Assembly: GCA_030695785.1 (NCBI GenBank)
Contig: JAUYPR010000061.1
Location: 1 to 9,903 of the forward strand
Direction: 5' to 3'
Source of the DNA: a bacterium
GTDB taxonomy: Bacteria; Patescibacteriota; Microgenomatia; JAUYPR01
Length of the DNA: 9,903 nucleotides
The notes below the pieces were generated by a model. That model searched no databases, was not told the origin of the DNA, and worked only from the letters and a program-made list of their open reading frames with translations. The position numbers and the translations under genes are program-made. Positions 1 through 6,386 of this stretch are shown piece after piece. Position 1 is the stretch's first letter, and the number at the start of each line of letters is the position of its first letter.

Positions 1-67
1 ACGCAGACGTCAATCCAAAGAGAAGGAGAGGGAGCAGAACCGAGGTGACACGGGCAAGTTGACGCAT
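1..67 (-). CDS. N-terminal end of a secreted protein, possibly an FtsEX-linked murein hydrolase (partial)
   Basis: Only the first 22 codons are inside the window; the gene runs off the left edge. The ATG at 65-67 begins a peptide starting MRQLARVTS, followed by a leucine-rich core (LLPLLLFGLTSA). This is a typical Sec signal peptide: a basic start, a hydrophobic core, then small residues. The start lies 28 bases after the ftsX stop codon on the same strand. In many bacteria, including CPR genomes, ftsE and ftsX are followed by a secreted coiled-coil or M23-type peptidoglycan hydrolase or its activator (EnvC/PcsB type), so that is the best guess, but no catalytic part is visible. There is no clear Shine-Dalgarno sequence near the start; a TATAAT lies 11 bases upstream, so the gene may have its own promoter. 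Secreted protein: fairly sure. Hydrolase identity: inference only. Confidence 0.6.
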   Translation of the reverse strand, partial: MRQLARVTSVLLPLLLFGLTSA

Positions 68-78
68 GCGTATGCGTT

Positions 79-84
79 ATTATA
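79..84 (-). promoter_or_regulatory. Candidate -10 box before the secreted-protein gene
   Basis: The minus strand reads TATAAT here, 11 bases before the ATG at 65-67. With a 17-base spacer the matching -35 position (102-107) reads TTAAGA, four of six matches to TTGACA, inside the 3' end of ftsX. Initiation about seven bases after the box would leave a leader of only 4-5 bases, so the mRNA would be nearly leaderless. Confidence 0.5.
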
Positions 85-95
85 CCTTGAACCGA

Positions 96-962
96 CTAGA
101 ATCTTAAATACCGGTACACGGCGAGGAAACTACCGCATAAACTAGTGACAATGCCAACCGCTATCGCGCTCCCCAAAAATTGAAGAAATAAGAATGGATT
201 GATCGGGACGGTCAACACGTCCGCAAAAAAGTTTTGGTACGGCGCCAACAACGTCGGCAGAGTGAGATAAACCAACCCTCCTGCAATCACCGGTGCGAAT
301 ACCCCATACAACAGCGCCTCGTACAAAAACGGCTGATAAATAAACCAACGTGAGGCGCCAATGAGCGACAAAACGTGCACTTCTTCCCGGTGAATATACG
401 CGCGGAGCGAAATGACAAACAGGATAATGAGCGTCAGGGTCACCACGAGCATTACCAGCAAGACAATCCCCAAAAACCGCGTCCCTCTCGTGAGCGTGAT
501 CAACCGATCGGTCACATCTTCCAAATGATCCACCCGCAAAATCCCCTTCCTGCCGCGCAAAGAGTCAGCCACGTCTTTCAGATAACTGATGTTCTTTACC
601 GAAATATCAAAGCTCGCGGGCAGGGTTTGGGCAAAGACAAATTCGGATAATGCCGGATCATCTCTGGTTTCTTCTTTGTAAATGGCGAGCGCTTCTTCCT
701 TCGAGATGTACTTCACCTCGGATACTTTTCCCGAGGTTTCGAGCTCTGCTTTCAACTGATTGATCTCTTCAAGCGTCATCGTATCTTCAAAATACGCCAA
801 AACCTTTGGCCGCGACTCAAAATATTCCAGGAGTTTATTGGACCCAAAAATAATCATGACAAACATCATCACGACATAAAATGTCGTGGATGTCATGACA
901 ATCGCTGCCAGCGCCTGGAACGGGCTCCGGCGCATGTGCATCCAGGTCGTTTTAAATGGCAT
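96..962 (-). CDS. ftsX: Cell division protein FtsX (ABC transporter permease-like)
   Basis: FtsX is the membrane half of FtsEX, the complex that couples ATP turnover at the division site to activation of a periplasmic or extracytoplasmic cell-wall hydrolase. The 288-residue protein has the standard layout. A short basic N-terminus (RRSPFQ) precedes TM1 (about 18-40). A large outer domain (about 41-160) follows, including the conserved-looking stretch EVKYISKEEALAIYKE. The C-terminal FtsX/MacB-type domain has TM2 (about 164-187), TM3 (about 216-236) and TM4 (about 256-284). The motif HREEVHVLSLIGAS after TM2 is the family hallmark (REEI.IMKLVGA in others). An upstream GTG at 1014-1016 would add 18 residues, but the ATG at 960-962 is preferred because it follows a GAAGAAGGG ribosome site by a few bases and overlaps ftsE by 11 bases, as expected for translational coupling. 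It ends in TAG. Confidence 0.92.
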   Translation of the reverse strand: MPFKTTWMHMRRSPFQALAAIVMTSTTFYVVMMFVMIIFGSNKLLEYFESRPKVLAYFEDTMTLEEINQLKAELETSGKVSEVKYISKEEALAIYKEETRDDPALSEFVFAQTLPASFDISVKNISYLKDVADSLRGRKGILRVDHLEDVTDRLITLTRGTRFLGIVLLVMLVVTLTLIILFVISLRAYIHREEVHVLSLIGASRWFIYQPFLYEALLYGVFAPVIAGGLVYLTLPTLLAPYQNFFADVLTVPINPFLFLQFLGSAIAVGIVTSLCGSFLAVYRYLRF

Positions 963-1632
963 AGATCCCTTCTTCAACATCGGATAGAAGTTTGCCTTCA
1001 TCCAGTTGAACGACACGGCGCTTCATTTTGTTGACAATCCCGGCGTTGTGCGTCGCCATGATGACCGTCACACCGTCGTTATGATAATCGTTCAAAAGCT
1101 CCATAAGGATATCGGCATTCACCGCGTCTAAATCACCGGTTGGTTCATCTGCCAGAAGAATCAAAGGCTTGTGGACAATCGCGCGTGCAAATGCCGTGCG
1201 CTGGGCTTCACCCCCGGAGAGTTGAGCGGGAAAGAATTTCGCTTTTTCACTCAGCCCGACTTTTTTCAAAGTCTCGGCAACACGTGTGGAAATTTCTGCT
1301 TTTGGAGTACCTTGAATAGCGAGTGGGATGCCAACATTCTCCTCGACTGTCCGGTCGGCTAACAGCTTGAAGTCTTGAAAAATCGTGCCGATGCGCCGGC
1401 GCAATTGCGGAACTTTTCTGCCGGGGATACTCGTGATGTCAATCTCGCCGACTTGGATTTTCCCTTTGCTGGGACGCAATTCCCGCGTGATCATGCGCAG
1501 CAGCGTGGTTTTCCCGGCGCCGGATTTTCCGACGACAAAGGAGAATTCCCCCTTCCCGAACGTGAGGGAAATATTGCGAATGGCACACGAGCCATCTGGG
1601 TATTGCTTGGTGACATTGTCAAAGATGATCAC
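952..1632 (-). CDS. ftsE: Cell division ATP-binding protein FtsE
   Basis: FtsE is the cytoplasmic ATPase partner of FtsX. The 226-residue protein has every ABC motif in order: Walker A GKSGAGKTT (35-43), Q-loop IFQDF with Q86, signature LSGGEAQR (138-145), Walker B LILLADEP (157-164), a D-loop (GDLD) and the switch histidine in ATHN (H195). The start chosen is GTG at 1630-1632, giving MIIFDNVTKQYPDG, which matches the usual FtsE N-terminus, with AAGGA six bases upstream. The frame stays open further upstream but would add 24 residues of non-FtsE character lying inside the preceding gene. It overlaps the upstream gene by 14 bases and ftsX by 11, so the three are probably one transcript. Confidence 0.93.
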   Translation of the reverse strand: MIIFDNVTKQYPDGSCAIRNISLTFGKGEFSFVVGKSGAGKTTLLRMITRELRPSKGKIQVGEIDITSIPGRKVPQLRRRIGTIFQDFKLLADRTVEENVGIPLAIQGTPKAEISTRVAETLKKVGLSEKAKFFPAQLSGGEAQRTAFARAIVHKPLILLADEPTGDLDAVNADILMELLNDYHNDGVTVIMATHNAGIVNKMKRRVVQLDEGKLLSDVEEGIYAI

Positions 1633-2119
1633 ACTTTCCTTTACCCTCGGCGACGCGTCCGACGTCCATAAACCACCCCACTTCTTGCGAGGTGTGCGTT
1701 TCACCCCAGACAGTCACATCTTTGCCGCGGAATGCGTCCAGATCGGCAACCGATGAGGTCAAGTATGCGGTTTGCGATTCATCACCGCGAATGAGTTTGT
1801 GGGTTCCCACGTTTTTCTTCTCCGTATCGGCCAACCGCTCTAATTTTCCCTCTGCGCAATCGCGAAACGCGATATCTTCCGCGGCTGTTTTGGGTTTCTC
1901 TTTCAATTGCTCTTTCTTCGTTTCTCCGCCGGTCGAACTGGTTACGCCTTCGGGGACCAGAAAGTAGCCGGTGGTGATGCCGGCAGCAATGACAAGAACA
2001 ACGCCTAATCCAAGAAGAATCCGGCCGCGCCACGGGCCCATGCGTTCTGTATCAAACCGATGGAGAATGGAGGCAGGGGTATCAACTGCTTGGCCCGAAG
2101 GGGAATCGTCATCACGCAT
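1619..2119 (-). CDS. Membrane-anchored small protein of unknown function between prfB and ftsE
   Basis: I do not recognise a named family. The 166-residue protein has a polar N-terminus of about 30 residues and one strong membrane helix (about 32-53, GRILLGLGVVLVIAAGITTGYFLV). A charged Lys/Glu linker (about 66-85) leads to a globular C-terminal part of about 80 residues. The C-terminal part alternates short beta-like segments (HKLIRGDESQTAYLTSS, KDVTVWGETHTS, GWFMDVGRVAE), a pattern reminiscent of small OB-fold domains; this fold guess is inference. Cysteines at about 88 and 163 flank that domain and could form a disulfide if it faces outward. It sits 24 bases after prfB and overlaps ftsE by 14 bases, so it may belong to the same expression unit as FtsEX. 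No Shine-Dalgarno sequence is evident; a -10-like box lies six bases before the ATG. Confidence 0.8.
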   Translation of the reverse strand: MRDDDSPSGQAVDTPASILHRFDTERMGPWRGRILLGLGVVLVIAAGITTGYFLVPEGVTSSTGGETKKEQLKEKPKTAAEDIAFRDCAEGKLERLADTEKKNVGTHKLIRGDESQTAYLTSSVADLDAFRGKDVTVWGETHTSQEVGWFMDVGRVAEGKGKCDHL

Positions 2120-2125
2120 AATTCT

Positions 2126-2131
2126 ATCCTA
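2126..2131 (-). promoter_or_regulatory. Candidate extended -10 box, six bases before the ORF start
   Basis: The minus strand reads TGG-TAGGAT, an extended -10 form (TG, one base, then a hexamer matching TATAAT at four positions including the key first, second and last). Exactly six bases separate it from the ATG at 2117-2119. It falls in the 24-base gap after prfB. The hexamer is weak by itself; its spacing, shared with prfB and two other genes, is the main support. Confidence 0.4.
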
Positions 2132-2143
2132 CCATGATTCCAA

Positions 2144-3220
2144 TCAATGAAGCAAGAGGTTTGACTCACTCCTCAGCATTGCTTCGATGAATGGTTGCAG
2201 ATTGCCATCCAGTACCCCTTGCGTGTCGCTTGTTTCGACACGGGTACGCAGGTCTTTCACCATGTGATAGGGATGCAAAACGTACGAGCGGATTTGGTTT
2301 CCCCAGCTTGCAGGGACGACTTTGCCGCGCAACTCTTTTTTCAGCGCGCGTTGATGTTCCTCTTCCACCTTCCAGATTTTCGCGCGTAACAACTTCATTG
2401 CGTTTTCGCGGTTTTGCGCCTGATACCGCTCGGTTTGGCACGTGACGATGATGCCGGTTGGCTTGTGTTTCAAACGGACGGCAGTCGAGACTTTATTCAC
2501 ATTTTGCCCGCCGTGGCCGCCTGATCGGAACGATTCAAATTCAATGTCGTCCGGATGCACTTGAACCTCGGTGGTGTCTTGCAACACCGGCAACACTTCC
2601 ACCATGGCAAACGAGGTGTGGCGCATTTTTTCCGCGTCAAACGGGGAAATACGCACCAGGCGGTGCACACCTGCCTCGTGCCGAAGGTACCCATAGGCAT
2701 ACCGTCCGCTGATTTGTATGGTCACCCGTTTCACCCCTGTTTCTTCACCCGGGCTAAAGTCAATCTGCTCCACCCGCCAACCCTGCCCACCAGTATACCG
2801 CTCGTACATGCGCAACAGCATCGAACTCCAATCGTTTGCTTCAGTACCGCCTTGGCCGGCGTGAATCGTGAGCAACGCGTCATCCCGGTCATGCGGACCA
2901 GAGAGAAAAAGATGCAGTTCAAACGTACGGAACTTTCGCTCTAATCCTTCAATTTTCAACTGAACCGACGCAGGTTCACCATCACCGGCCAGGTCATCGG
3001 CTTGGCGCGTGAGATCTTCCGCGATCTCAACTTCTTGCTTAAAATCTGCAAGTTTCCGCATGTGGGCAAGTGCCACACGGTGGTCATCCCAAAAGCTTGG
3101 TTTGGCGGCGGTGGCTTCCAGAGTCCGGATGCTCGCGCGAATCTCGTCGAGGTTGAGTTTTTCAACAACCTCGGCAATCTTTTCCCGCAGTTCACTGGTG
3201 CGTTTCTTCAGTTCTTCCAT
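2144..3220 (-). CDS. prfB: Peptide chain release factor 2
   Basis: RF2 reads UAA and UGA stop codons and triggers peptidyl-tRNA hydrolysis. The 358-residue protein is close to the usual length (about 365). An N-terminal helical domain is followed by the class I core: HAGQGGTEANDW (about 120-131), HEAGVHRLVRISPF carrying the RF2-type SPF recognition tripeptide (192-194), the catalytic GGQ (237-239) and the C-terminal IRSYVLHPYHMVKDLRT...VLDGNLQPFIEA typical of RF2. The frame is continuous from the start, so there is no in-frame UGA programmed-frameshift site of the E. coli kind. The start chosen is ATG at 3218-3220 (MEELKKRTSE); the nine-residue extension upstream (MMVLLYNFS) would cross the promoter-like TATAAT. 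The sequence around GGQ (GHGGQNVNKVSTAVRL) reads a little like ArfB/RF-H proteins, but length and SPF point to RF2. Confidence 0.95.
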   Translation of the reverse strand: MEELKKRTSELREKIAEVVEKLNLDEIRASIRTLEATAAKPSFWDDHRVALAHMRKLADFKQEVEIAEDLTRQADDLAGDGEPASVQLKIEGLERKFRTFELHLFLSGPHDRDDALLTIHAGQGGTEANDWSSMLLRMYERYTGGQGWRVEQIDFSPGEETGVKRVTIQISGRYAYGYLRHEAGVHRLVRISPFDAEKMRHTSFAMVEVLPVLQDTTEVQVHPDDIEFESFRSGGHGGQNVNKVSTAVRLKHKPTGIIVTCQTERYQAQNRENAMKLLRAKIWKVEEEHQRALKKELRGKVVPASWGNQIRSYVLHPYHMVKDLRTRVETSDTQGVLDGNLQPFIEAMLRSESNLLLH

Positions 3221-3226
3221 AGAGAA

Positions 3227-3232
3227 ATTATA
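3227..3232 (-). promoter_or_regulatory. Candidate -10 box of prfB, six bases before the start codon
   Basis: A perfect TATAAT on the minus strand is separated from the prfB ATG by exactly six bases. No good TTGACA-like box is found 16-18 bases upstream. Transcription would begin at or next to the A of the ATG, giving a leaderless prfB mRNA. There is no Shine-Dalgarno sequence in the remaining six bases. Confidence 0.6.
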
Positions 3233-3243
3233 CAGGAGAACCA

Positions 3244-3618
3244 TCAATCATGTGGAGGAGGCTCGGGGGCGTGGATAAATCCGAAATACAAGCCCAATGC
3301 AGCCAACAAAAGATGCGTTGCCGACCCCGCTCTGTCAACCTCAATCAACCCTAAAAGCGGGCTTGGCAAAACAAGCCCGGTCACACCCACCACTCCAAAC
3401 ACCATCGTGAGTGTTTGAAAATATGTTTTCGGGGAGACAGTCCGCGAAAACCCAGCGGCAAGTCCATAGATACCAGAGAATAACAGCAAAAGATTATGCC
3501 AAACATTGGTCGTGAATGTCCCGAACATGACGCCGTCAGTGGTAACCCAAGGGAGAAAACCCGCCACCCCAAAAAGAAGGGTTATACTTCCAATAACACG
3601 GGCAAGAAGACGGTCCAT
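3244..3618 (-). CDS. Four-helix membrane protein, DUF4383-like
   Basis: A 124-residue integral membrane protein with four predicted helices at about 6-24, 40-57, 66-88 and 98-116, and a short polar tail ending PEPPPHD. The arrangement (an N-terminal helix with LFGVAGFLPW, then GTFTTNVWHNLLLLFSGIYGLAAG) resembles DUF4383 proteins, whose function is unknown. The ATG lies three bases after the stop codon of the upstream DsbA-like gene, so it is very probably co-transcribed and reached by reinitiation or coupling; only a weak ribosome site (GCGGAA) is visible, overlapping the upstream stop. It is followed by a 23-base gap holding the prfB -10 box. Real gene: confident. Family name: moderate. No role can be assigned. 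Confidence 0.78.
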   Translation of the reverse strand: MDRLLARVIGSITLLFGVAGFLPWVTTDGVMFGTFTTNVWHNLLLLFSGIYGLAAGFSRTVSPKTYFQTLTMVFGVVGVTGLVLPSPLLGLIEVDRAGSATHLLLAALGLYFGFIHAPEPPPHD

Positions 3619-3621
3619 ACG

Positions 3622-4395
3622 CTATTCCGCAAGCAGCCGATCAATGACCGGCTTGAATGCAACATACGGCTGCGCACCTACAATCATGGTTCCTTGAATG
3701 ATGCCGTTGGGTGAGGACTTCCCGACAAAAAACGTTGGCGTGCCTGACGCACCCGCGGCCGCAGCGTCGGCAAGATCTTTTTCAATTTCGCTTTTGAATT
3801 TTTCCGACGTTAAACATTGTTGAAACGTCGAGCTATTTAGCTTCAAGTCTTGCGCGATTTTCGTCAAATCTTCTTTCTTTAACCCGTTTCCGTTTGACGT
3901 CGTCCGCGTGAATATTTCATCATGATACCGGTAGTAGGCTGCATCTCCACCCTGGTCGCGGCTGCAATTGGCGGCCAACGCTTCTTGCGTCGCCATTGGG
4001 TCATGAAACGGAAGCGGCAGATCGCGATAAACCAGCTTCACTTTTCCAGAGTCAATGTAGTCTTTTTTAAGTTGTGGCAGCATGTCTTGGAACGACCGCT
4101 TGCAATACGGACATTCATAATCGGAAAATTCAATGACCGTCACAGGCGCATTTGGATTCCCCAGTACGGGATCATCGTCAACCGAAACCGAAACGATCTG
4201 CGGAGTTGTGGGTCCACCAGCTGGTGGAGGGGCTGTTTGCGTTCCTGCAACTTGTGGAGAAGGACGTAGAGAACCCTCGCGCTTGAGTTGAATATCAAAC
4301 GCGTCAGTCAGCACAATCGCGCCGGCAATGAGAACACCGGCAACAACAATGGCCAATGGGGTAGACAGGAATGGAGTTGGTTTTTCTCGATCCAT
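3622..4395 (-). CDS. Membrane-anchored DsbA-like thiol:disulfide oxidoreductase (Thioredoxin_4 type)
   Basis: A 257-residue protein with an uncleaved-looking N-terminal membrane helix (about 12-34), a Pro/Thr/Gly-rich linker (about 44-66) and a thioredoxin-fold domain with a helical insert. The active site is CPYC (95-98) in FSDYECPYCKRSF. The cis-proline loop is SGTPTFFVG (P220). A second cysteine pair, C144 and C194, lies in the helical insert and probably forms a structural disulfide. Family knowledge: such proteins oxidise or isomerise disulfides in exported proteins outside the membrane; whether this one is an oxidase or isomerase cannot be read from sequence. The start overlaps the upstream stop as TAATG, with GGAGG four bases before the ATG, a clear translational-coupling arrangement. 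Confidence 0.9.
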   Translation of the reverse strand: MDREKPTPFLSTPLAIVVAGVLIAGAIVLTDAFDIQLKREGSLRPSPQVAGTQTAPPPAGGPTTPQIVSVSVDDDPVLGNPNAPVTVIEFSDYECPYCKRSFQDMLPQLKKDYIDSGKVKLVYRDLPLPFHDPMATQEALAANCSRDQGGDAAYYRYHDEIFTRTTSNGNGLKKEDLTKIAQDLKLNSSTFQQCLTSEKFKSEIEKDLADAAAAGASGTPTFFVGKSSPNGIIQGTMIVGAQPYVAFKPVIDRLLAE

Positions 4396-4610
4396 TACGC
4401 CTCCGCTGCTTCCCCCACCATAAACTTTACCCCATCGCGAATCGTGCGCGCTTTTTCAATGGCTTGCTGCAACAGCATCTCTTCCTCTGACGTAAAGTCG
4501 GATGGCCGTGTTTGCCATGCCATGAGTAAACTGTCCAGAGTGCGCTGGCTATGCAGCATCAATTTTTGTTTCATTTCTTTTTCTTCTGACAACACCTGGT
4601 TCCTCACCAT
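4395..4610 (-). CDS. Small helical protein of unknown function, coupled to the DsbA-like gene
   Basis: A 71-residue, Met/Glu/Gln/Lys-rich protein with no membrane segment or cysteine. It is probably two or three helices (SEEKEMKQKLMLHSQRTLDS, then TSEEEMLLQQAIEKARTIRDG). I do not recognise it. The start is uncertain: the frame is open to an ATG at 4629-4631, but the ATG at 4608-4610 is preferred because the upstream seven codons run through a promoter-like region; an internal ATG at codon 13 is possible but has a poor ribosome site. Its stop shares one base with the DsbA-like start (TAATG), so the two are translated together. That coupling suggests, without proving, a shared role. Confidence 0.65.
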   Translation of the reverse strand: MVRNQVLSEEKEMKQKLMLHSQRTLDSLLMAWQTRPSDFTSEEEMLLQQAIEKARTIRDGVKFMVGEAAEA

Positions 4611-4617
4611 AATGTAT

Positions 4618-4623
4618 AGGATA
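4618..4623 (-). promoter_or_regulatory. Weak candidate -10 box before the small helical gene
   Basis: The minus strand reads TATCCT, seven bases before the ATG at 4608-4610. It matches TATAAT at only four positions, and no -35 box is apparent. It is listed because there is no Shine-Dalgarno sequence and the position fits the other start-proximal boxes in this window. Confidence 0.25.
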
Positions 4624-4640
4624 CCACACAAGGGAAGGGG

Positions 4641-5021
4641 CTAGGAAACCAAGGTGCGGCCGCCACGCTGCTGTGAGATACCAATGGTAAGGTAGATGAC
4701 GTCATTCTCTCCGACATTCTCCATCCAGTGCTTCGCGCCAATAGGAACCAAAACCAAATCACCGTGCTTCATTGTCACTGACTCATCGCCGACGAATATC
4801 TTTGCTTCTCCTTCAAGCACAAGGAAAATTTCTTCCATGTCTTCATGGATGTGGCGGCTGAATTTCTTTCCAACCGGCAGGCGTGCCCAATTCAGCATCT
4901 GGACACGGCCCAAGGTGAGATCATCTTTTGCAAGGAGGACGCGTTTGAAACTCCCTGGGTTTTGTGGATCCTCGTGCGACGCCGGCACCTCTGGCTTATC
5001 TGCAAGGTGAATAATCTTCAT
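4641..5021 (-). CDS. Single-domain cupin protein
   Basis: A 126-residue small beta-barrel protein with both cupin motifs. Motif 1 is GKKFSRHIHEDMEEIFLVLEG, giving metal-binding candidates H57, H59 and E63. Motif 2 is GDLVLVPIGAKHWMEN, giving H98. Family knowledge: cupins bind a divalent metal and act as enzymes, sugar or sensor domains, or storage proteins; nothing here fixes the substrate. Its ATG overlaps the stop of the phosphatase gene by four bases (ATGA), so it is translationally coupled to it and probably works in the same small-molecule or sugar-phosphate context, which is inference. It ends in TAG, with a 30-base gap before the next gene. Confidence 0.88.
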   Translation of the reverse strand: MKIIHLADKPEVPASHEDPQNPGSFKRVLLAKDDLTLGRVQMLNWARLPVGKKFSRHIHEDMEEIFLVLEGEAKIFVGDESVTMKHGDLVLVPIGAKHWMENVGENDVIYLTIGISQQRGGRTLVS

Positions 5022-5794
5022 CTGATGTGTTTGGTCAACTCAATAAACTCGCGGACTGCTGTTGGTACTCCAATGACAACACCCATCGGATGAAAAATGT
5101 CGAGCTCGCCGCTATAGGTCGTCGCGACACATCCAAGCTCGCGGACGACTGCAATACCTCCGGCAATATCCCATGGCTTGATCGTTTCTTCTGTATACAC
5201 ATGAATATTCCCCTCCGCCAACATTGCAAGGTCACAAACCGAACTGCCGAATATTCGAATCTGCGCACCGCCACGGCGCATCGCTTCATTTGCTCGACGA
5301 TTGTTCGGCACCCAGTCGCGTTCAAAATCGTACCCTGGGCTTGTCACGACAATCGCACGACGGAGCGGATGATCAGGAAGCGGGTGCATGCGTTCTCCAT
5401 CAAGAAACGCGCCCTTTCCGCTCTCTGCAACAAACACCTTCCCGCTCAGACGATCGTACATTGCCCCTGCAACAATCTCGCGATTTTGGACAATACCGAC
5501 GGAAATACCCCAGAGCGGTAAACCGACACTTCGATTGGTCGAACCGTCCAAAGCATCGATAATGGCAAACGTTCCGGAGAGGTCGTGCGGAATTTTTTCA
5601 AGACCGTTTTCTTCAGCGATAATCTGTATATGCGGAAAATGAGACATTATCTCTTTGACCAGCAGGGCTTGCGACTCGATGTCGGCGCGCAGTTGAACAT
5701 TGCCGACGCCTTCTTTTTCCTGCAAAACAGTGAGGGGAAGCTGTTCCACAAACTGCCCTGCATCCCTGACAACCCGTGCAAGTGTTTCTTTCAT
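5018..5794 (-). CDS. Inositol monophosphatase family phosphatase (SuhB/CysQ-like)
   Basis: A 258-residue metal-dependent phosphatase, close to E. coli SuhB (267). The signature residues are present. IIAEEN carries the metal-binding Glu (E61/E62). IIDALDGSTN (78-87) is the variant of DPxDGTxN, with D80 and D83 as metal ligands and S85 in place of the usual Thr. KPWDIAGG (206-213) is the C-terminal WDxAxG motif with D209. Family members hydrolyse inositol phosphates, fructose-1,6-bisphosphate or PAP; the substrate here cannot be chosen. Two start codons are possible, ATG 5798-5800 and ATG 5792-5794; the second lies six bases after a perfect TATAAT, the same spacing as prfB, so it is preferred. 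The long open frame upstream of these belongs to the HD gene region and is not part of the protein. Coupled to the cupin by a four-base overlap. Confidence 0.92.
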   Translation of the reverse strand: MKETLARVVRDAGQFVEQLPLTVLQEKEGVGNVQLRADIESQALLVKEIMSHFPHIQIIAEENGLEKIPHDLSGTFAIIDALDGSTNRSVGLPLWGISVGIVQNREIVAGAMYDRLSGKVFVAESGKGAFLDGERMHPLPDHPLRRAIVVTSPGYDFERDWVPNNRRANEAMRRGGAQIRIFGSSVCDLAMLAEGNIHVYTEETIKPWDIAGGIAVVRELGCVATTYSGELDIFHPMGVVIGVPTAVREFIELTKHIR

Positions 5795-5800
5795 AGACAT

Positions 5801-5806
5801 ATTATA
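5801..5806 (-). promoter_or_regulatory. Candidate -10 box of the phosphatase gene, six bases before the preferred start
   Basis: A perfect TATAAT on the minus strand directly abuts the first ATG (5798-5800) and is six bases before the second ATG (5792-5794). It lies one base after the HD gene's stop codon. If it is a promoter, the first ATG cannot be on its transcript, which favours the second. No -35-like box is seen at the usual distance. Confidence 0.55.
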
Positions 5807-5807
5807 C

Positions 5808-6374
5808 TTATAAACCAAGATCTTGGTGCTTTTTTTGCATCGCGGAAAGGGCGATGCTGATAAATTCAGGAAGAGGAATGCCCAGTTTTTCTTCGCATTG
5901 TTCGATCTGCTTGCGATTAACTCCTGCGGCGAATGCTTTTTGATTCCATTTTTTCTGCACTGCCTCAGCCGTCGTCGACGCAAGTTTTTTGTCTGGCCGG
6001 ACTAATACAACGGCAACAATCAAACCAGTCAGCTCGTCACAACAGTATAATGCCCATTCCATCGGCGTCTTTGGAGCAGACTGGCCTGTGTGGCTGTAGT
6101 TGTGTGAAAGAATGGCGTTGAGTATTTCTTCATCCATCTCACCCGCCGCTTTCAACCATTCAACCATTTTGAGGGTATGCTCACTCGGATTTGACTTTGT
6201 TTCTTCGTAGTCGCCATCGTGGAGAAGACCAACAATACCCCATTTATCCTCATCCCCTCCAAACCGTTTGGCGAGTGCGCGCATCACGGCCTCAACCGCG
6301 TAGCAATGCCGCCGCAGATTCGTGCTTTGCATATGGCTATGTAAAATCTCCAGCGCTTGAGTCCGTGTCAGCAT
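5808..6374 (-). CDS. HD-superfamily predicted hydrolase (COG2316-like)
   Basis: A 188-residue protein with an HD metal-dependent phosphohydrolase domain: H23 in RRHCYAVE, the HD doublet H52-D53 in LLHDGDYE, histidines in SHNYSHTG (about 90-97), and D113 in YCCDELTGLI. The run ALYCCDELTGLIVAVVLVRPDKKL is very characteristic of a conserved, uncharacterised bacterial and archaeal family of about 190 residues (COG2316 from memory). HD proteins hydrolyse phosphomonoesters or phosphodiesters, often of nucleotides; no substrate is known for this group. The start ATG 6372-6374 follows a TAAAAT by six bases and has no Shine-Dalgarno sequence; an earlier ATG in another frame stops at once. The gene is nine bases after the 85-residue orphan gene and two bases before the phosphatase promoter box. 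Confidence 0.88.
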   Translation of the reverse strand: MLTRTQALEILHSHMQSTNLRRHCYAVEAVMRALAKRFGGDEDKWGIVGLLHDGDYEETKSNPSEHTLKMVEWLKAAGEMDEEILNAILSHNYSHTGQSAPKTPMEWALYCCDELTGLIVAVVLVRPDKKLASTTAEAVQKKWNQKAFAAGVNRKQIEQCEEKLGIPLPEFISIALSAMQKKHQDLGL

Positions 6375-6380
6375 ACATCC

Positions 6381-6386
6381 ATTTTA
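6381..6386 (-). promoter_or_regulatory. Candidate -10 box of the HD gene, six bases before the start codon
   Basis: The minus strand reads TAAAAT, one mismatch from consensus, exactly six bases before the HD gene ATG. It overlaps the TAA stop codon of the upstream orphan gene. No -35 box is recognisable. The repeated six-base spacing is the main evidence. Confidence 0.45.

Noticed and set aside
963..1016. GTG start giving FtsX 18 more residues.
   Set aside because: It has no good ribosome site and a deeper overlap with ftsE, while the ATG at 960-962 has a clear site and gives a usual FtsX N-terminus.
1375..1756. Long open frames on the plus strand opposite ftsE, prfB and the phosphatase gene.
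   Set aside because: They are shadows of clearly conserved minus-strand genes, with no ribosome sites or recognisable motifs.
3142..3220. Programmed +1 frameshift in prfB.
   Set aside because: The frame is open without any in-frame stop from the ATG through the N-terminal region where the E. coli UGA lies.
5795..5983. N-terminal extension of the phosphatase open frame by about 60 residues.
   Set aside because: That stretch overlaps the well-supported HD gene and crosses the TATAAT box; the family domain starts at the later ATG.
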